Shown: in pieces, positions 12,367 to 24,202 of the stretch
How positions within the stretch are numbered: position 1 is the stretch's first letter
How the letters are laid out: every line of letters starts with the position of its first letter
Origin: Nicotiana tabacum
Lineage: Eukaryota; Streptophyta; Magnoliopsida; Solanales; Solanaceae
NCBI RefSeq assembly: GCF_000715075.1
Contig: NC_134101.1
Coordinates: 22,994,822-23,058,821, forward strand
Direction of reading: 5' to 3'
Length of the DNA stretch: 64,000 nt
Notes under the pieces: model-generated
What the model saw: only the letters and a program-made list of their open reading frames with translations
Databases searched by the model: none
Told to the model about the DNA's origin: nothing
Position numbers and translations under genes: made by a program

Positions 12367-13872
12367 ATGTCAGTGACTGATTATAAGGCGAGGTTTTCTG
12401 AATTATCTCGCCATGCACTAATGATACTCCCTACTGAGGCGGAGAGAGTGCGAAGGTTTGTAGCCGGTTTACATACTGGTATTCAGGCCACTATGGCTCG
12501 AGAGGTTGAGATGGGTACTTCTTATGAGCGAGTTGTGGAGATAGCCCGGAGGATTGAGGGTGTACGTCAGCGGAGCCGAGAGCAGATTATGAGAGATAAG
12601 CGGTTCAGGTACTCTGGAGAGTTCAGAGGTGCTCCGTCCGGGGGCAGAGGTCAGTTCGTGAGGGGACAGTCCAGCAGACCCCCATATCCAGCACCACCAC
12701 CTCCTCGAGGTGCTCCAGTGCGACCTTATCTCAGTGCTATCCCAGAGAGTTCTTACCGCCCACCAGCTATTCAGGGTCCTCCCAGTGGGTATTCAGGTCC
12801 CCAGGGCCAGACACTTAGTCAGCAGCCCATCGCACCGAAGAGTTATTTCGAGTGCGGGGATCCTAGTCACATGCGGAGGTTTTGCCCCAGGCTTCGAGTT
12901 AGACCAGTACAGCAGGGTCAGCAGCCTATGCTTACCGGAGCGGTTGCTCCACCAGTAGTCCGACCACCCAGAGGTGGAGGACAGGTGGGTAGGGGCCATC
13001 CTAGAGGTGGAGGTCAGCCAGGCGGAGGCCATACAGTTGGCGCTCCAGCTCGGTTCTATTCTTTTCCGGCTAGACCAGATGCAGAGGCCTCAGATGCTGT
13101 GATTACAGGTATTATTTCTGTTTGTGGCAAAGATGCCTTGGTATTACTTGATCCAGGATCTACGTATTCATATGTATCATCTCTATTTGCTCCATTCCTG
13201 GGTGTTTCTCGTGAGTCCTTGAGTACTCCTGTTTATGTGTCCACTCATGTGGGCGATTCTGTTGTCGTGAACCGGATCTACCGGTCTTGTATTATTACAT
13301 TCTGTGGTTATAAAACTAGAGCAGATCTCCTATTGCTTGAGATGACTGATTTTGAAATTATTCTGGGTATGGACTGGTTATCTCCATATCATGCTATTCT
13401 AGATTGTCATGCCAAGACTGTTACCTTGGCTATTCCAGCATTGCCTAAGCTGGAGTGGAAGGGTTCGCCTATTAGTTCATTTAATCGAGTTATATCTTTT
13501 ATAAAGGCTCAACACATGGTTGAGAAGGGTTGTTTGGCTTATCTAGCCTATGTTCGGGATACTACTACAGAGACTCCTGCTATTGATTCAGTGCATGTAG
13601 TTCGGGAGTTCCCCGGTGTATTCCCGTCAAATCTTCCAGGTATGCCACATGATCGTGATATTGATTTCTATATTGACTTGGCTTTAGATACCCAGCCTAT
13701 ATCTATTCCACCTTATCGCATGGCTCCGAAAGAATTGAAAGAATTGAAAGAACAGGTTGAAGAGTTACTAGCCAAAGGATTTGTCAGACCGAGTGTATCG
13801 CCTTGGGGTGCACCAGTATTATTTGTGAAAAAGAAGGATGGAACAATGCGGATGTGTATTGATTATCGCTAA
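12367..13872 (+). pseudogene. gypsy gag C-terminus, aspartic protease and start of reverse transcriptase
   Basis: The longest open piece of the polyprotein (501 codons). Residues 1-80 complete the gag capsid domain. Residues 85-235 are Pro/Gly/Arg-rich with one zinc-knuckle-like motif near residue 160, [14 protein letters not shown]; its first Cys is replaced, so a CCHC finger cannot form. The protease active site [11 protein letters not shown] is near residue 260 (nt 13150). A linker and the start of the reverse transcriptase follow ([20 protein letters not shown] near residue 470). The frame ends at TAA 13870-13872, again where Gln is expected. The next piece continues in the same frame. 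Confidence 0.88.
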
Positions 13873-14294
13873 TTGAACAAAGTCACTATTAAGAACAAGT
13901 ACCCATTGCCGCGTATTGATGACCTATTTGACCAGTTGCAGGGTGCTAGGGTATTCTCTAAGATCGACTTGAGGTCGGGGTACCATCAGTTGAAGATTCG
14001 GGATTCGGATATTCCGAAGACTGCTTTCCGTACTAGATATGGTCATTATGAGTTTCTGGTAATGTCTTTTGGTTTAACTAATGCCCCGGCAGCGTTTATG
14101 GATCTGATGAACAGGGTATTCATGCCATATATATTTATTTGTTTGTCATTGTCTTCATTGATAACATATTAATTTATTCGCGCAGTAAGGAGGAACATGA
14201 GCAGCATATGAGATTAGTGCTTCAGACATAGCGGGAACAAAAGCTATATGCTAAGTTCTCTAAATGTGAGTTCTGGCTTGAGTCTGTAGCATTT
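13873..14294 (+). pseudogene. gypsy reverse transcriptase core with frameshift and lost catalytic Asp
   Basis: The frame stays open to about 14120 with palm and finger motifs ([35 protein letters not shown]). Then a frameshift occurs near 14130; the rest of the palm is in another frame. In that frame the catalytic motif reads FIDN instead of FIDD (about 14148-14159), so one metal-binding Asp is lost. A TAG at 14229-14231 follows. The enzyme is dead by three independent lesions. Confidence 0.85.
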
Positions 14295-15071
14295 TTGGGA
14301 CATATTGTATCGGGCGAAGGTATTAAAGTTGATCCCAAAAAGATTGAGGCAGTTCAGAATTGGCATCATCCCACTTCGGCGACTGAGATCAGGAATTTTC
14401 TGGGTTTGGCAGGTTATTATCGTCGGTTCGTGGAAGGTTTTTCATCTATTGCAAAACCTTTGACCAAATTAACCCAGAAGGGTGCCCCATTCCGATGGTC
14501 CGATGATTGTGAGGTGAGTTTTTAGAAGCTCAAGACATCATTGACTATAGCTCCAGTGTTAGTGTTGCCTTCCGGTTCGGGGATGTATACAGTGTATTGC
14601 GAAGCTTCGCGCGTTGGCTTGGGTTGTGTATTGATGCAGGAAGGGCAAGTTATTGCATATGCTTCACGTCAGCTGAATCCCCACGAAAAGAATTATCCGG
14701 TACATGATTTGGAGTTAGCTGCGATTGTTCACGCTCTTAAGATTTGGAGGCATTATCTTTATGGGGTGTCTTGTGAAGTTTACACTGATCATTGCAGTTT
14801 GCAGCATTTGTTCAAGCAGAGGGACCTAAATTTGAGACAGCGCAGATGGCTGGAGTTACTAAAAGATTATGATATTACTATCTTGTATCATCCGGGCAAA
14901 ACAAATGTGGTTGCAGATGCCTTGAGCAGAAAGGCAAAGAGTATGGGTAGTTTGGCTTTCATTTCAGCAGAGGAAAGGCCATTAGCCTCAGATATTCAGT
15001 CCTTGGCTAACAGACTTGTGAGGCTGGACATTTCAGAGCCCAGCCGAGTTCTTGCATGTGTTGTGGCCTAA
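14295..15071 (+). pseudogene. gypsy RT connection and RNase H
   Basis: 14295-14525 is the end of the reverse transcriptase (thumb/connection; [20 protein letters not shown]). It is stopped by TAG at 14523, and the same frame resumes at once. 14541-15071 is RNase H ([54 protein letters not shown]). The first catalytic Asp is Glu here (YCEAS). The frame ends in TAA at 15069-15071 and continues in frame into the integrase. Confidence 0.85.
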
Positions 15072-16565
15072 TCTTCACTATTTGAGCAGATCAAGGCTCG
15101 CCAGTATGATGACCCACACCTGGTGGTTCTTCGTGAAACAGTACTACGAGGTGATGCCAAGGAAGTTACTATTAGAGCGGATGGTGTTCTGCGACTCCAG
15201 GATCGTCTATGTGTTCCTAATGTGGATGGACTGAGGAAAAAGATCCTGGAAGAGGCACACAGTTCTCGATATTCTATTCATCCAGGTGCTACGAAGATGT
15301 ATCGTGACTTGAGGCAGCATTATTGGTGGCGACGAATGCAAAAGGACATAGTTGAGTATGTAGCTCGGTGTCTAAATTACCAGCAAGTTAAATATGAGCA
15401 CCAGAGGCCAGGTGGCCTACTCCAGCAGATGACCATACCAAAGTGGAAATGGGAACGAATTACTATGGATTTTGTAGTAGGGTTGCTTTGGACCTTGAGG
15501 AAGTTTGATGCAGTTTGGGTGATTGTTGACAGGTTGACTAAGTCGGCACATTTTACTCCTATTGTGACTACGTATACTTCAGAGAGGTTGGCCCAGATTT
15601 ATATTCAGGAGATAGTTCAGTTGCACGGTGTGCCAATTTCCATCATATCAGATAGAGGCCCTCAGTTTACTTCACATTTCTGGAGAGCAATACAGAGTGA
15701 GTTGGGGACCCGTGTAGAGCTCAGCACAGCCTTTCATCCGCAGACCGATGGACAGAGAGAGAGGACAATTCAGATTTTGGAGGATATGCTCAGGGCATGT
15801 GTGATCGACTTTGAAGGTCAGTGGGATCGTTTCCTGCCTTTGGCCGAGTTTGCTTATAATAACAGTTACCAATCCAGCATCGAGATGGCTCCATTTAAGG
15901 CTTTATATGGTCGGCGATGTCGTTCACCTATCGGATGGTTTGAGCCAGGTGAGGCTAAGTTATATGGTACTGATTTGGTAAGGGATGCCTTGGAAAAGGT
16001 AAAGTTGATTCAGGAGCGACTTCGTACAGCACAGTCCAGACAAAAGAGTTACGCGGATCAGAAAGCGCGTGATATATCATTTATGGTAGGTGAAAAAGTT
16101 CTCTTGAAGGTTTCACCGATGAAGGGAATTATGAGATTCTGGAAGAAGGGCAAGTTGAGCCCAAGGTTTATAGGCCCATTTGAGGTGTTGAAACGAGTTG
16201 GGGAGGTTGCTTATGAGCTTGCCTTGCCTCCCAGCCTATCGGGAGTTCATCCAGTTTTTCACATATCTATGCTCCGGAAGTATCATGCCGACCTAACACA
16301 TGTGTTAGACTTCAGCACAGTTCAGCTAGATAATAGCTTGGGTTATGAAGAGGAGCCAATTGCCATTGTTGATAAATAGGTTCGCCAGTTGAGATCCAAG
16401 AGGATTTCTGCAGTAAAAGTCCAGTGGAGGGGTCAACCAGTCGAGGATGCGACTTGGGAGACCGAGGAAAACATGCGGAGCAGATATCCAGACTTATTCA
16501 GCACTTCAGGTATAATTCTAAACCCGTTCGAGGACGAACATTTGTTTAAGAGGTGGAGAGTGTAA
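15072..16565 (+). pseudogene. gypsy integrase and chromodomain-like tail
   Basis: The longest open part is 15123-16379. The N-terminal zinc-binding region keeps its two His (IHPGATKMYRDLRQHYWW) but the Cys pair reads CLNYQQ, so the second Cys is Tyr. The DDE core is present: Asp in TMDFVVG, Asp in ISDRGPQFT, Glu in GQRERTIQ. The C-terminal region has the GPF motif (PRFIGPFEVLKRVGEVAYEL). After a TAG at 16377-16379 the same frame continues as a chromodomain-like tail (VRQLRSKRISAVKVQWRG.., VEDATWET) and ends at TAA 16563-16565, overlapping the first bases of the 3' LTR. A chromodomain would guide insertion to marked heterochromatin in intact relatives. Confidence 0.87.
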
Positions 16566-19446
16566 TGACCCAACCGGTCATTTTAACTTTTAGAACCCCA
16601 TTCCCTAAAATAAAACTTTCTGTAGGTGCTTGTAATGATTTATGACTTGAGGGGATGGTTGGTTTGGGATTTGGAAGTGTTTGAGGTAAAACCGGAACAC
16701 TTGGTTCCTTAAGTTAGCTTTAAGGTGCTAAGTTTGACTTCGGTCAACTTTTTGTGAAAACGACCCCGGAATAGAATATTAATGATTCCAACAGCTCCGT
16801 ATGGTAATTTTGGACTTAGGAGCGTGTTCGGAATTTTATTTGGAAGTCCGTAGTTAAATTAGACATGAAATGGCTAAAAACAAGAACTTAAGCTTGGAAG
16901 TTTGACCGATGAGTTGACTTTTTGATACCGAAGTCGGAATCCAGTTCCGAAAATTTTCATAGCTCCGTTATGTAATTTATGACTTGTGTGTAAAATTTGA
17001 GGTTAATCGGAGTTGATTTGATAGGTTCCGACATTGAATGTAGAAGTTGAAAACTCTTAGTTTCATTAAGCTTGAATTGGGATATGATTCATGGTTTTAG
17101 CGTTGTTTGATGTGATTTAGAGGTTTGACTAAGTTTGTATGATGTTTTAGGACTTGTTGGTATATTTGGTTGAGGTCCTAAGGGCCTCGGGTGAGTTTCG
17201 GATGGTTAACGGATCAAATAATTCGAGTTAAAAAGCTGCTGCAATTTTTCCTCTTCTGTTGGACATTCTGGGCTGTGATCGAGCCCAGATATCGAAGCCA
17301 TGATCGAAGGTCCAACTCGAGGGCCATGATCGAAGGTCCAACTCGAGGGCCAGGATCGATACCCAAGATCGAGGGTCACAATCGAAGGCTCAAGCTCGAT
17401 GCCATGGTTGAGGCTATGATCGAAGTCCCAACCTCGATACCCTGATCGAGGCCATGACCGAGGTCCAGGCTCGAGCCTGTGATCGAAGTCGCGATCGAAG
17501 GCAAGGATCGAGGGCATGATCGAAGGTATGGATCGAGGGCTAGGATCGAGACCCAAGCTCGATGCCCTGATCGAAGGCACAACCTCGATGCCCTGATCGA
17601 AGGCACATGTTCGATACCGCGATCGAGGCTCAGTTCAAGGACCAGTTCCGAAGGCTGTTGGGCAGTTTTATAAAAAGAGGGCATTCATCCCATTTTCCAT
17701 TTTTGACAAACTTGAGCTTGAACAGAGGCGACTTTTGACAGATTTTCAAGGAAAGACATTTGGATAAGTGATTCTAACTCGGATTTGATCAATATACACG
17801 AATATATCATTGTTTTCACAATTTAATTAGTGTTTTGAGATTGAAATTTAAAAAAGTTTAGAAATCTCATAGAAACGTAATTTTGAGATTTCGGTATCGA
17901 TTCGGAGTCGGATTTGAGTGAAACTGGTATGGTTGGACTCGTAATTGAATGGGTTGTCGGATTTCATAAATTTTGCCGGATTCCGAGATGTGGGCCCCGC
18001 GGGCGAATTTTTAATTAATTTCGGATCTTTTCTTTAAAATGTAGTATTTTCTTATAGAATTGATTCCTATAATATTTAGTGATTGTATCGAATTATTTTG
18101 GCTAGATTCGAGCCAGACGGAGTTGGATAATCGTGGAAAAGGCCTTATAGTGGATTAAATTGGAGCAAGACGAGGTAAGTCTCTTGTCTAATCTTGTGAG
18201 GGGGAAATTACCTCATAGGTGATTAAGATTAAATAATTGTTGCTAATTGTGGAGGCTACGTACGCACGAGGTGACGAGAGTCCGTGTGTAGCTACTATTA
18301 ATGCTAAAGTCCGGGTAGTTTAGGACTCAAAACATGTATTACTTGTGTAAATTGTATTCTTTGATTAATTAATATTAATTGATATATATAAATATATTGT
18401 GAATTGTTTGATAAAGATATTAAAGGATGGAAATCTCATAGGCTTGATTTCTATTTAAATCAATTAATTGACAAAAAAAATTATTCTCCTCCCAAATTTA
18501 TCTTATAATAAACATATTGTCCTTCCGGAGGCACATAAGAAAATGCCCTCCTTTCTTGTGGAGCGGGCCGAACGCCTCGGCAGGATAGATGCATCTATGG
18601 ATCGCGACGCACGTCCTTCGACACTGTACACGGCACTCTGGATCGGGCCGTACGTCCTCGGCAGAAATCGTACTTAATAATAATAATTACACGATACTTT
18701 AATAATTTATTTCAGCTTGAGAAGCTAATTAATAAATTGGAAAATCCTTGGAATTTAATGAATTATTATTCTTGCTTGTTTATGGAATTAATTGTTACTC
18801 CTGTAAATGAGATTTAAATTGATAAATTGGAATTTTTCTGAATTGAAGGAATTTAATTAATATATTGAGAATTGTTACATTTGAAGGAATTTGATTATCT
18901 CTGCTGATTAAACAAATTATTGTAAATTCTGTAAATCATGCTGATTTAAATATTTTAGTTATATTTCAGTTATTATTATTGACCCATAGTGAGTGTCAAA
19001 GTCGGCCATCTCGTCTCTACCACTTCGAGATTAGGCTTGATACTTAGTGGGTACATGTTGTTTACGTACTCATACTACACTTGCTGCACTTTTTGTGCAG
19101 TATCTTAGACAGGTACTAGTGGAGGACCTATCATCACATACCCACGTCATCCCGAGGCATAGTGATGAGCTGCCTTTCTGAGCCGTTCTGCAGCTACCAG
19201 TGTCTCTTCTTATATTTATATTCTGTCTATTTCATTTCAGACAGTATTTGGAGTTTTGTATAATCTACTAGATGCTCATGCACTTGTGACACCGGGTCTT
19301 GGCACACACACACATTGGTAGAAGTTGGTATTTTATTATTTTCTTGGAATATAAGTTTAACCAATGTACACATGACTTATTAGTTGGCTTGCCTAGCTGT
19401 AGTGTTGGGCGCCATCACGACCTATAGGTGAAATTGGGTCGTGACA
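16561..19446 (+). repeat. 3' LTR of the gypsy element
   Basis: It runs from TGTAATGACCC to GGTCGTGACA, 2886 bases, directly after the purine tract AAGAGGTGGAGAG. It has the same organisation as the 5' LTR: tandem array 17272-17645, TATA box 17668-17675. It is about 50 bases shorter, mainly because units are missing at the left of the array. Confidence 0.92.
17272..17645 (+). repeat. GATCGA-rich tandem array in the U3 of the 3' LTR
   Basis: Same array as 9176-9625 with fewer units: the AGATATCGAGCC units near the left edge are largely gone. It sits directly upstream of the TATA box at 17668-17675. Any peptides that can be read through it are repeat translations. Confidence 0.8.
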
Positions 19447-19508
19447 AAATCTATGGCCAAACATGTCTTTGCCAAATAAAACCTAAGTTTATTTTGGCCA
19501 AACGTTTC
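19447..19508 (+). mobile_element. MITE, right end (continuation of 8015-8466)
   Basis: Starts with the target-site repeat AAATC, contains AAATCTATGGCCAAAC and ends with TTTTGGCCAAACG, inverted relative to the left end at 8019. See the left part for details. Confidence 0.55.
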
Positions 19509-20561
19509 CTTAGAAGTACTAGGGGTGCCTATGTTCTTGATTCCCCATGTGTCCTATTATTCTATCGTTTGTTCATGGGTCTCAGAAAATACGAAGTTGA
19601 TAAAGTTTATTTCAAAATATTAACCGAAGGCATATTGATCTTATGACATTTTGAGAGATCTTACTAACTTACTTCATTATGCATTGCATTCATTTATATA
19701 TGTACAATGACCCATGACCAGATGATGTTATATACGCGTATATTATATGTATATGGGATATGGGAAAAGGTTATGGCATTATATACGCACCACCACCTGA
19801 TCAACTGGTATACGTTGATGATTTCGCCCATAGTGGCTGAGATGATATGATGGGATGTCCTTAGAGGCTTGATGATGTTATGTACGCATATACCTATGCA
19901 TGGTATGACATTTATACGCACGTGCATGTCATTATAAATTTTTCATGATTCACAGAACTATTCAGAATTACAGGGTGAATTCTTTACACCATGTTTCTTT
20001 CATGTCTTTTATATACTACTGTCATGCCTTACATACTCGGTACTTTATTTTTACTGACGTTCCTTTTGCCTGGGGACGCTGTGTTTCATGCCCGCAGGTC
20101 CCGATAGATAGGTTGAGAGTCCTCCTAGTAGGCTATCAGCTCAGCGGAAGGTGTTGGTGCACTCCACTTGCTCCGGAGTTATCTATTTGGTCAGTATGAT
20201 TTGGACATGTATTTATTGGTATGGTGGGAGCCTGTCCCGACCTTTATGATGTTTATGTACTCTTAGAGATTTGTAGATAGATGTCATGTATATGGATATG
20301 TGTATGACCTTGTCAGCCTATGTTTTGAGTATACAAATGATCATGTCGGCCTTATAAGCCAGTATGTCACATGCATAAGCTTCTATACCATGTTGGGTCA
20401 TCCCATATAGAGTATTCTCTTATGTTTAATTCTAGTTATCTCATGACGGCCTTTTCGGATCATTTACCCATAATAGTATGATAAGAATGATACGTTACGT
20501 TGGTACTCGGTTGAGTTAGGCACCGGGTGCCCGTCGCGGCCCTACAGTTTGGGTCGTGACA
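19509..20561 (+). repeat. 3' LTR of the LARD-like element, right part
   Basis: It continues the LTR interrupted at 8014. From 19926 it matches the 5' LTR remnant 1567-2202. It ends GGGTCGTGACA at 20561 and abuts the antisense ORF of the host element. No gene is seen. Confidence 0.7.
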
Positions 20562-21257
20562 CGCTCGGCGTATGTTGACGTCGAAACCAGGCTCCTGACC
20601 CAGTTCTCGAGGTGGGGAACCGCACCCGGCATCCAAGCAACGGTTGCGTTGAGAAAAACATTGATAAGAAAAAACGGTGAAGTAAAAATAACAAAAACTA
20701 AAAACGGGATCATACTTACATTTCATATTCCATTTCTCAGGAAATGGCATACTCTCTGCCAGGATTAGGTCTGAGGTCTTCACCCGAACAAACCAGCCCA
20801 TCCACCCCCGATCTTTGTCTTCATCTATACTCGAGGTGAACACCTTGGTGGACCGGCGTTGAAGCTTTATCAGCCCACCTGTATAGAGTCGAGGGATATA
20901 TAATCTTACGAGGTGGTTGAGGGTGAAGGGAAGCCCGTCGATTTTTATCACAAAGAAACAGAGCAGTATCAGGATCCTCCGGAAAGAAGGGTGAATTTGG
21001 CCGAGGGTCACCTGGTATTTCTTGCAAACATAGACGATGACCGGATCGAGGGGACCCAACGTAAAAGGATAAGTGTAAACACTCAAGTACCCTTCCACGT
21101 GGGTAATCAACCAGCAACCGATGAGGGTTTCTCGACCGATAACACACCCCCCAGGAATAAGTTCTTCAAGGCGTGGCTCCATCACTAGTTTCTCACCGGC
21201 CGGCCGAGATGAGGAAGCAGCCTCTTTCTGTGGAACAGTTTTAGATGTTTTTGCCAT
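20562..21257 (-). pseudogene. Antisense extra ORF of a gypsy element, N-terminal half (Transposase_28-like)
   Basis: Exon 1 starts at ATG 21257-21255 (MAKTSKTVPQKEAASSSRPA) and has about 180 residues: a Ser/Lys-rich start, then a globular domain with YPFTLGPLDPVIVYVCKKYQ, FFVIKIDGLPFTLNHLVRLY and GWMGWFVRVKTSDLILAES. I recognise this as the 'putative gypsy type transposon' domain. A splice donor (GTAAGTATG) lies at 20719. Exon 2 (about 20645-20562) reads WMPGAVPHLENWVRSLVST and is cut by the LTR end at 20561. No clean AG acceptor is seen before it (CTCAACG). The rest of the gene is at 533-1566. Its role in the element is unknown; it is antisense to gag-pol in intact relatives. Confidence 0.65.
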
Positions 21258-21427
21258 TTAGTTTTTGTGAACAAAGAAAAATGTAGATTGAAGTATTTGG
21301 TGTTTTAAGAAAAACAAGCAAAGAAATTTGAAAACCTGGAAATAGGGAGCTTTGGAGAAGGCAAAAAATACTATGAAGATAGGAATGAAAAAGATTTGAA
21401 AGTAAAAGTTTGGAATGATGAAGAAAG

Positions 21428-21441
21428 GAGCTATTTATTGG
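21428..21441 (-). promoter_or_regulatory. Possible TATA box of the antisense ORF
   Basis: On the minus strand CCAATAAATAGCTCC lies about 175 bases upstream of ATG 21257, a reasonable distance for a leader. Position and composition are the only evidence. Confidence 0.35.
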
Positions 21442-21689
21442 TTTCACAATGACGGTTCAAAACTAGTAGTGGCCGACCATCGACTGACGCATATTTAAGG
21501 CCTTGGTAACTGGACCGACGGGACGTTTGTCGCGTACGTCATAATCGAGCTCGTCGCTGACATCATTAACCACCAAGTCGAAGTTCGGAAATTCATATCG
21601 TTTCTCACCATCTTCTTTCCGAGAAACGGGGAGACTATCTGTATATGGTCAAAACCGATTCTGCCCTTCGTATGACTGATCGAGATTGG

Positions 21690-22320
21690 AACATGATGGT
21701 CCAAGGTTCATCATTGTAATATCGAGCCATGATACGAAGTTAGGTTGTCGAGCTCGAGCCCCAGAGACCGATCAATATCGAGATCGAGTCAAGATCGAGC
21801 TCGAGACCCAGGGACCGATCAATACCGAGACCGGCCGAGATCGAGACCGAGTCAAGGTCGAGCTCGAGACCCAGAGACCGGTCAGGGTTGAGATCGGCCA
21901 AGATCGAGATCGGGCCAAGAAACAAAAAAGGTGTTATAGCCGCATTTGGGGAGAAAATCTCGACGGAAATCATTGCTAGAATCAAGGAAAAGCTAATTAA
22001 TTAATCTATCATGGGATCTCCACTATGTATTTTTAATTATATCCAAAATGGGATTCCCCCACTATATTAAGAGTGGTTATCATTTGTAATGGGGGATGGA
22101 TTTCATTTTCACATATTCATTATGAGATATACAGAAAAAAGAACAAATATTATCTTCTTTGGCTTTTGATATCTAGTCATATTATTTTTTCTACCAATCG
22201 TTCTTCACTCAATTTGGAAGTGATAAAACTTGAATGCTTAAGCTAACTAGTTCACTCGGTTTGCATTCATTTCTTTTATAACTAATTTCGATATTCATTT
22301 ACATATTTTTTCCGATTTGT
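21690..22320 (+). repeat. Possible LTR piece of the Tat-type host element
   Basis: It holds a GA/TCGA-rich array (21737-21925, units such as AGATCGAGCTCGAGACCCAG), then a TATA-like ACTATATTAAGAG (22061-22073), then a transcript-like region TTATCATTTGTAATGGGGG and an AT-rich end. The order array, TATA, leader is what an LTR on the plus strand would show. It lies where a 3' LTR is expected if the antisense ORF belongs to a Tat element. No second copy is in the window, so its ends cannot be set. Confidence 0.4.
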
Positions 22321-22380
22321 ATCAATTTATATCACGTATCCTTAGAACTACGTATAAATTCAACTCTATCCATTTTTTGG

Positions 22381-22612
22381 GTAAACAGGGTGAGAACCAT
22401 AAGGTCTCATGTTCAAATCTCATCCGAGGCAAAAAAATACTAGGTGATTTTTTCCCATCTATCCAAGCCGTGGTGGATAGAGTTACCTGGTTCTTGTTGC
22501 TAGTGGGAAGTGACAGGTATCCCGTGAAATTAGTCGAGAACTCGAGATGCACGGTATTTGTTATTAGTGGGAGGTGATATATATCCCATGAAATTAGTCG
22601 ATGTTATCAAAA
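22381..22612 (+). mobile_element. TS-like SINE with internal duplication
   Basis: A tRNA-like head carries a B-box-like GTTCAAATCTC (22411-22421). The body follows with CCAAGCCGTGGTGGATAGAG, GTTACCTGG and TATCCCGTGAAATTAGTCGA. This body resembles the TS family of tobacco SINEs (recalled, not searched). The segment TTGCTAGTGGGAAGTG...TTAGTCGAG (about 22496-22538) is repeated in diverged form about 60 bases on. The tail GTTATCAAAATATATAG is typical of a decayed end. Confidence 0.7.
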
Positions 22613-23919
22613 TATATAGTATATATCATATAGTTTTACCCGGCCGATGTCTGCTCATCTTGGGGATTTTATTTACCCTATGCTCGTTTCGCACGAGTAC
22701 TAAAAGCAAAATGACATAGAACTTTGCTTTATTAAAAGAGCTTAATTAACTGACAATTAAAAGATTATTTACACACCGTGTGTTGCACAAAAACCAATTA
22801 CAAGGAACTATTCATACAAGCATTGATTGATAACTTATAAATGATGGTAAATGATAAAGAACATATATATAAAACTACACCAATAATTTAAGTACATTTT
22901 TTTATACTAGAAGCATATATAATTAAATCCTTTTTAGTAAATTAGCTTAGGAAAAAGACAAAATAGAAAGTATTGCGCATTCTCATTAATCTCTTCCGTT
23001 GACCGGAGCCCTCTGTCCAAAGTCCCTTCAAAATACAAATGTTCTAAATAAGTTACTCTACATAGGTTGGCTAAAACTAAAAAATTGGGCCAACTTCCTA
23101 GTGCAACATCCCATGTTTAGACACTTCTTTCTTATTTTGTACTCCTTAATTATTTACCTCATTTTCTTGACAATTATATTTCTGTATGTGCATCAAGTGA
23201 TTCATGCATATATAACAAGTCATTGATGCATGAAAAGAAATCGTAATGCCACAAAAAGAAAGTACAGTGCCTAAAATACACAATTATGACTAAAATATCT
23301 AATTTACTTCGGATAATTATGCTTTTGATGGTAAATCAAATACAGATTTTTCTTTTAGTCCTCCAGGATCAACTAATTAATCTTGGAATTAATTCACTGT
23401 ACATATTTATTACTTGGTTGGTGATTGGTCAATTTTTTATTCCATCCACTTAATTAACACCAGGAAAATTTGTATATGTTTCGGTCGAAAATTTGCTAAA
23501 AATGAAATCATGTTAGGATTTTTTCAAATGAAAGTCATCCAAGGAATACTTTACTAACCTTAATTTCTTGTTTCACTATCATATCTTTGGTAACTCATCA
23601 CCATCAATATTCAGAATAAAACAGCTCGGATAATATAGCTTAACCTTTATTTTTATTTCCTTTTTTTGGTACAAAAGACATAGAAATTGAAATCCTTCTC
23701 TTATTTTGACGCACTAAAACAGAATCATCAGACACTTTTTGCTCGAAAATCTGCGTATAAATAAGAAATTCAAGTTTTTCAAGAATTTTTAATGTTGAAA
23801 ATCGCTAGTTTTTCAAAAAAGAAAAGCAGCCAAGGTGACAGATTACGCTAAATAGAAAAATAAAAAGATAAAAACAAAGGGCGAGTCAGATCATTTCTAA
23901 TTTAACTAAGTTTAAAATG
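22613..23919. other. AT-rich intergenic DNA, no gene seen
   Basis: I see no conserved coding sequence, RNA gene or recognisable repeat. Open stretches are under 80 codons and have no familiar motifs. Confidence 0.6.
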
Positions 23920-23924
23920 AAAAG

Positions 23925-24202
23925 TGTTATAAAATATAACTCAAAGTAACAATATAGAACAAAAAAAAATAAGTTAAGAGATATATAGAGAAAGAGAGAA
24001 GATATTCTTATTTCTTCTTCAATTGTGTGTATTTTCCTATCTATTACAAAGCCTTTATATAGGCATAAAAAGTGATGAAAATATGTCATTGAACATATCA
24101 TTAAACATAGAAAATATGTCATTGAATATGTCATTAAGCATTTGAGATGAATATCATGAAGAAAGAGTAGACATCCACTATAATTTGATATTTCTTATAA
24201 CA
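23925..24202 (-). repeat. 3' LTR of copia-1
   Basis: 278 bases, TGTTATAAAA...CTTATAACA. It contains CCTTTATATAGGC, the likely TATA region, and a direct repeat of AAATATGTCATTGAA. Its partner is 29578-29855. Confidence 0.93.

Larger units (their letters stand above)
8467..19446 (+). mobile_element. Nearly complete Ty3/gypsy chromovirus-type element
   Basis: A full-length element of 10,980 bases. LTRs start TGTAATGACCC and end ...CA. A primer binding site (11402-11413), a gag-pol region in the standard gypsy order (gag, protease, reverse transcriptase, RNase H, integrase, chromodomain-like tail) and a polypurine tract AAGAGGTGGAGAG (16548-16560) are all present. The flanks AAATT (8462-8466) and AAATC (19447-19451) are a 5-bp target duplication with one mismatch. 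The two 2.9-kb LTRs look very similar by eye, apart from an indel in the tandem array, so the insertion is fairly recent. The pol order and C-terminal tail fit a Tekay/Del-type chromovirus (family knowledge). It is no longer able to code for a full polyprotein. Confidence 0.92.

Noticed and set aside
11590..16565. Endogenous pararetrovirus, considered because such copies are common in Solanaceae
   Set aside because: LTRs, a 3' integrase with DDE core and a chromodomain-like tail make it a gypsy retrotransposon. No movement or coat protein domain is seen.
22381..22612. tRNA gene at the B-box-like site
   Set aside because: No cloverleaf with a full acceptor stem can be drawn; it is the head of a SINE.
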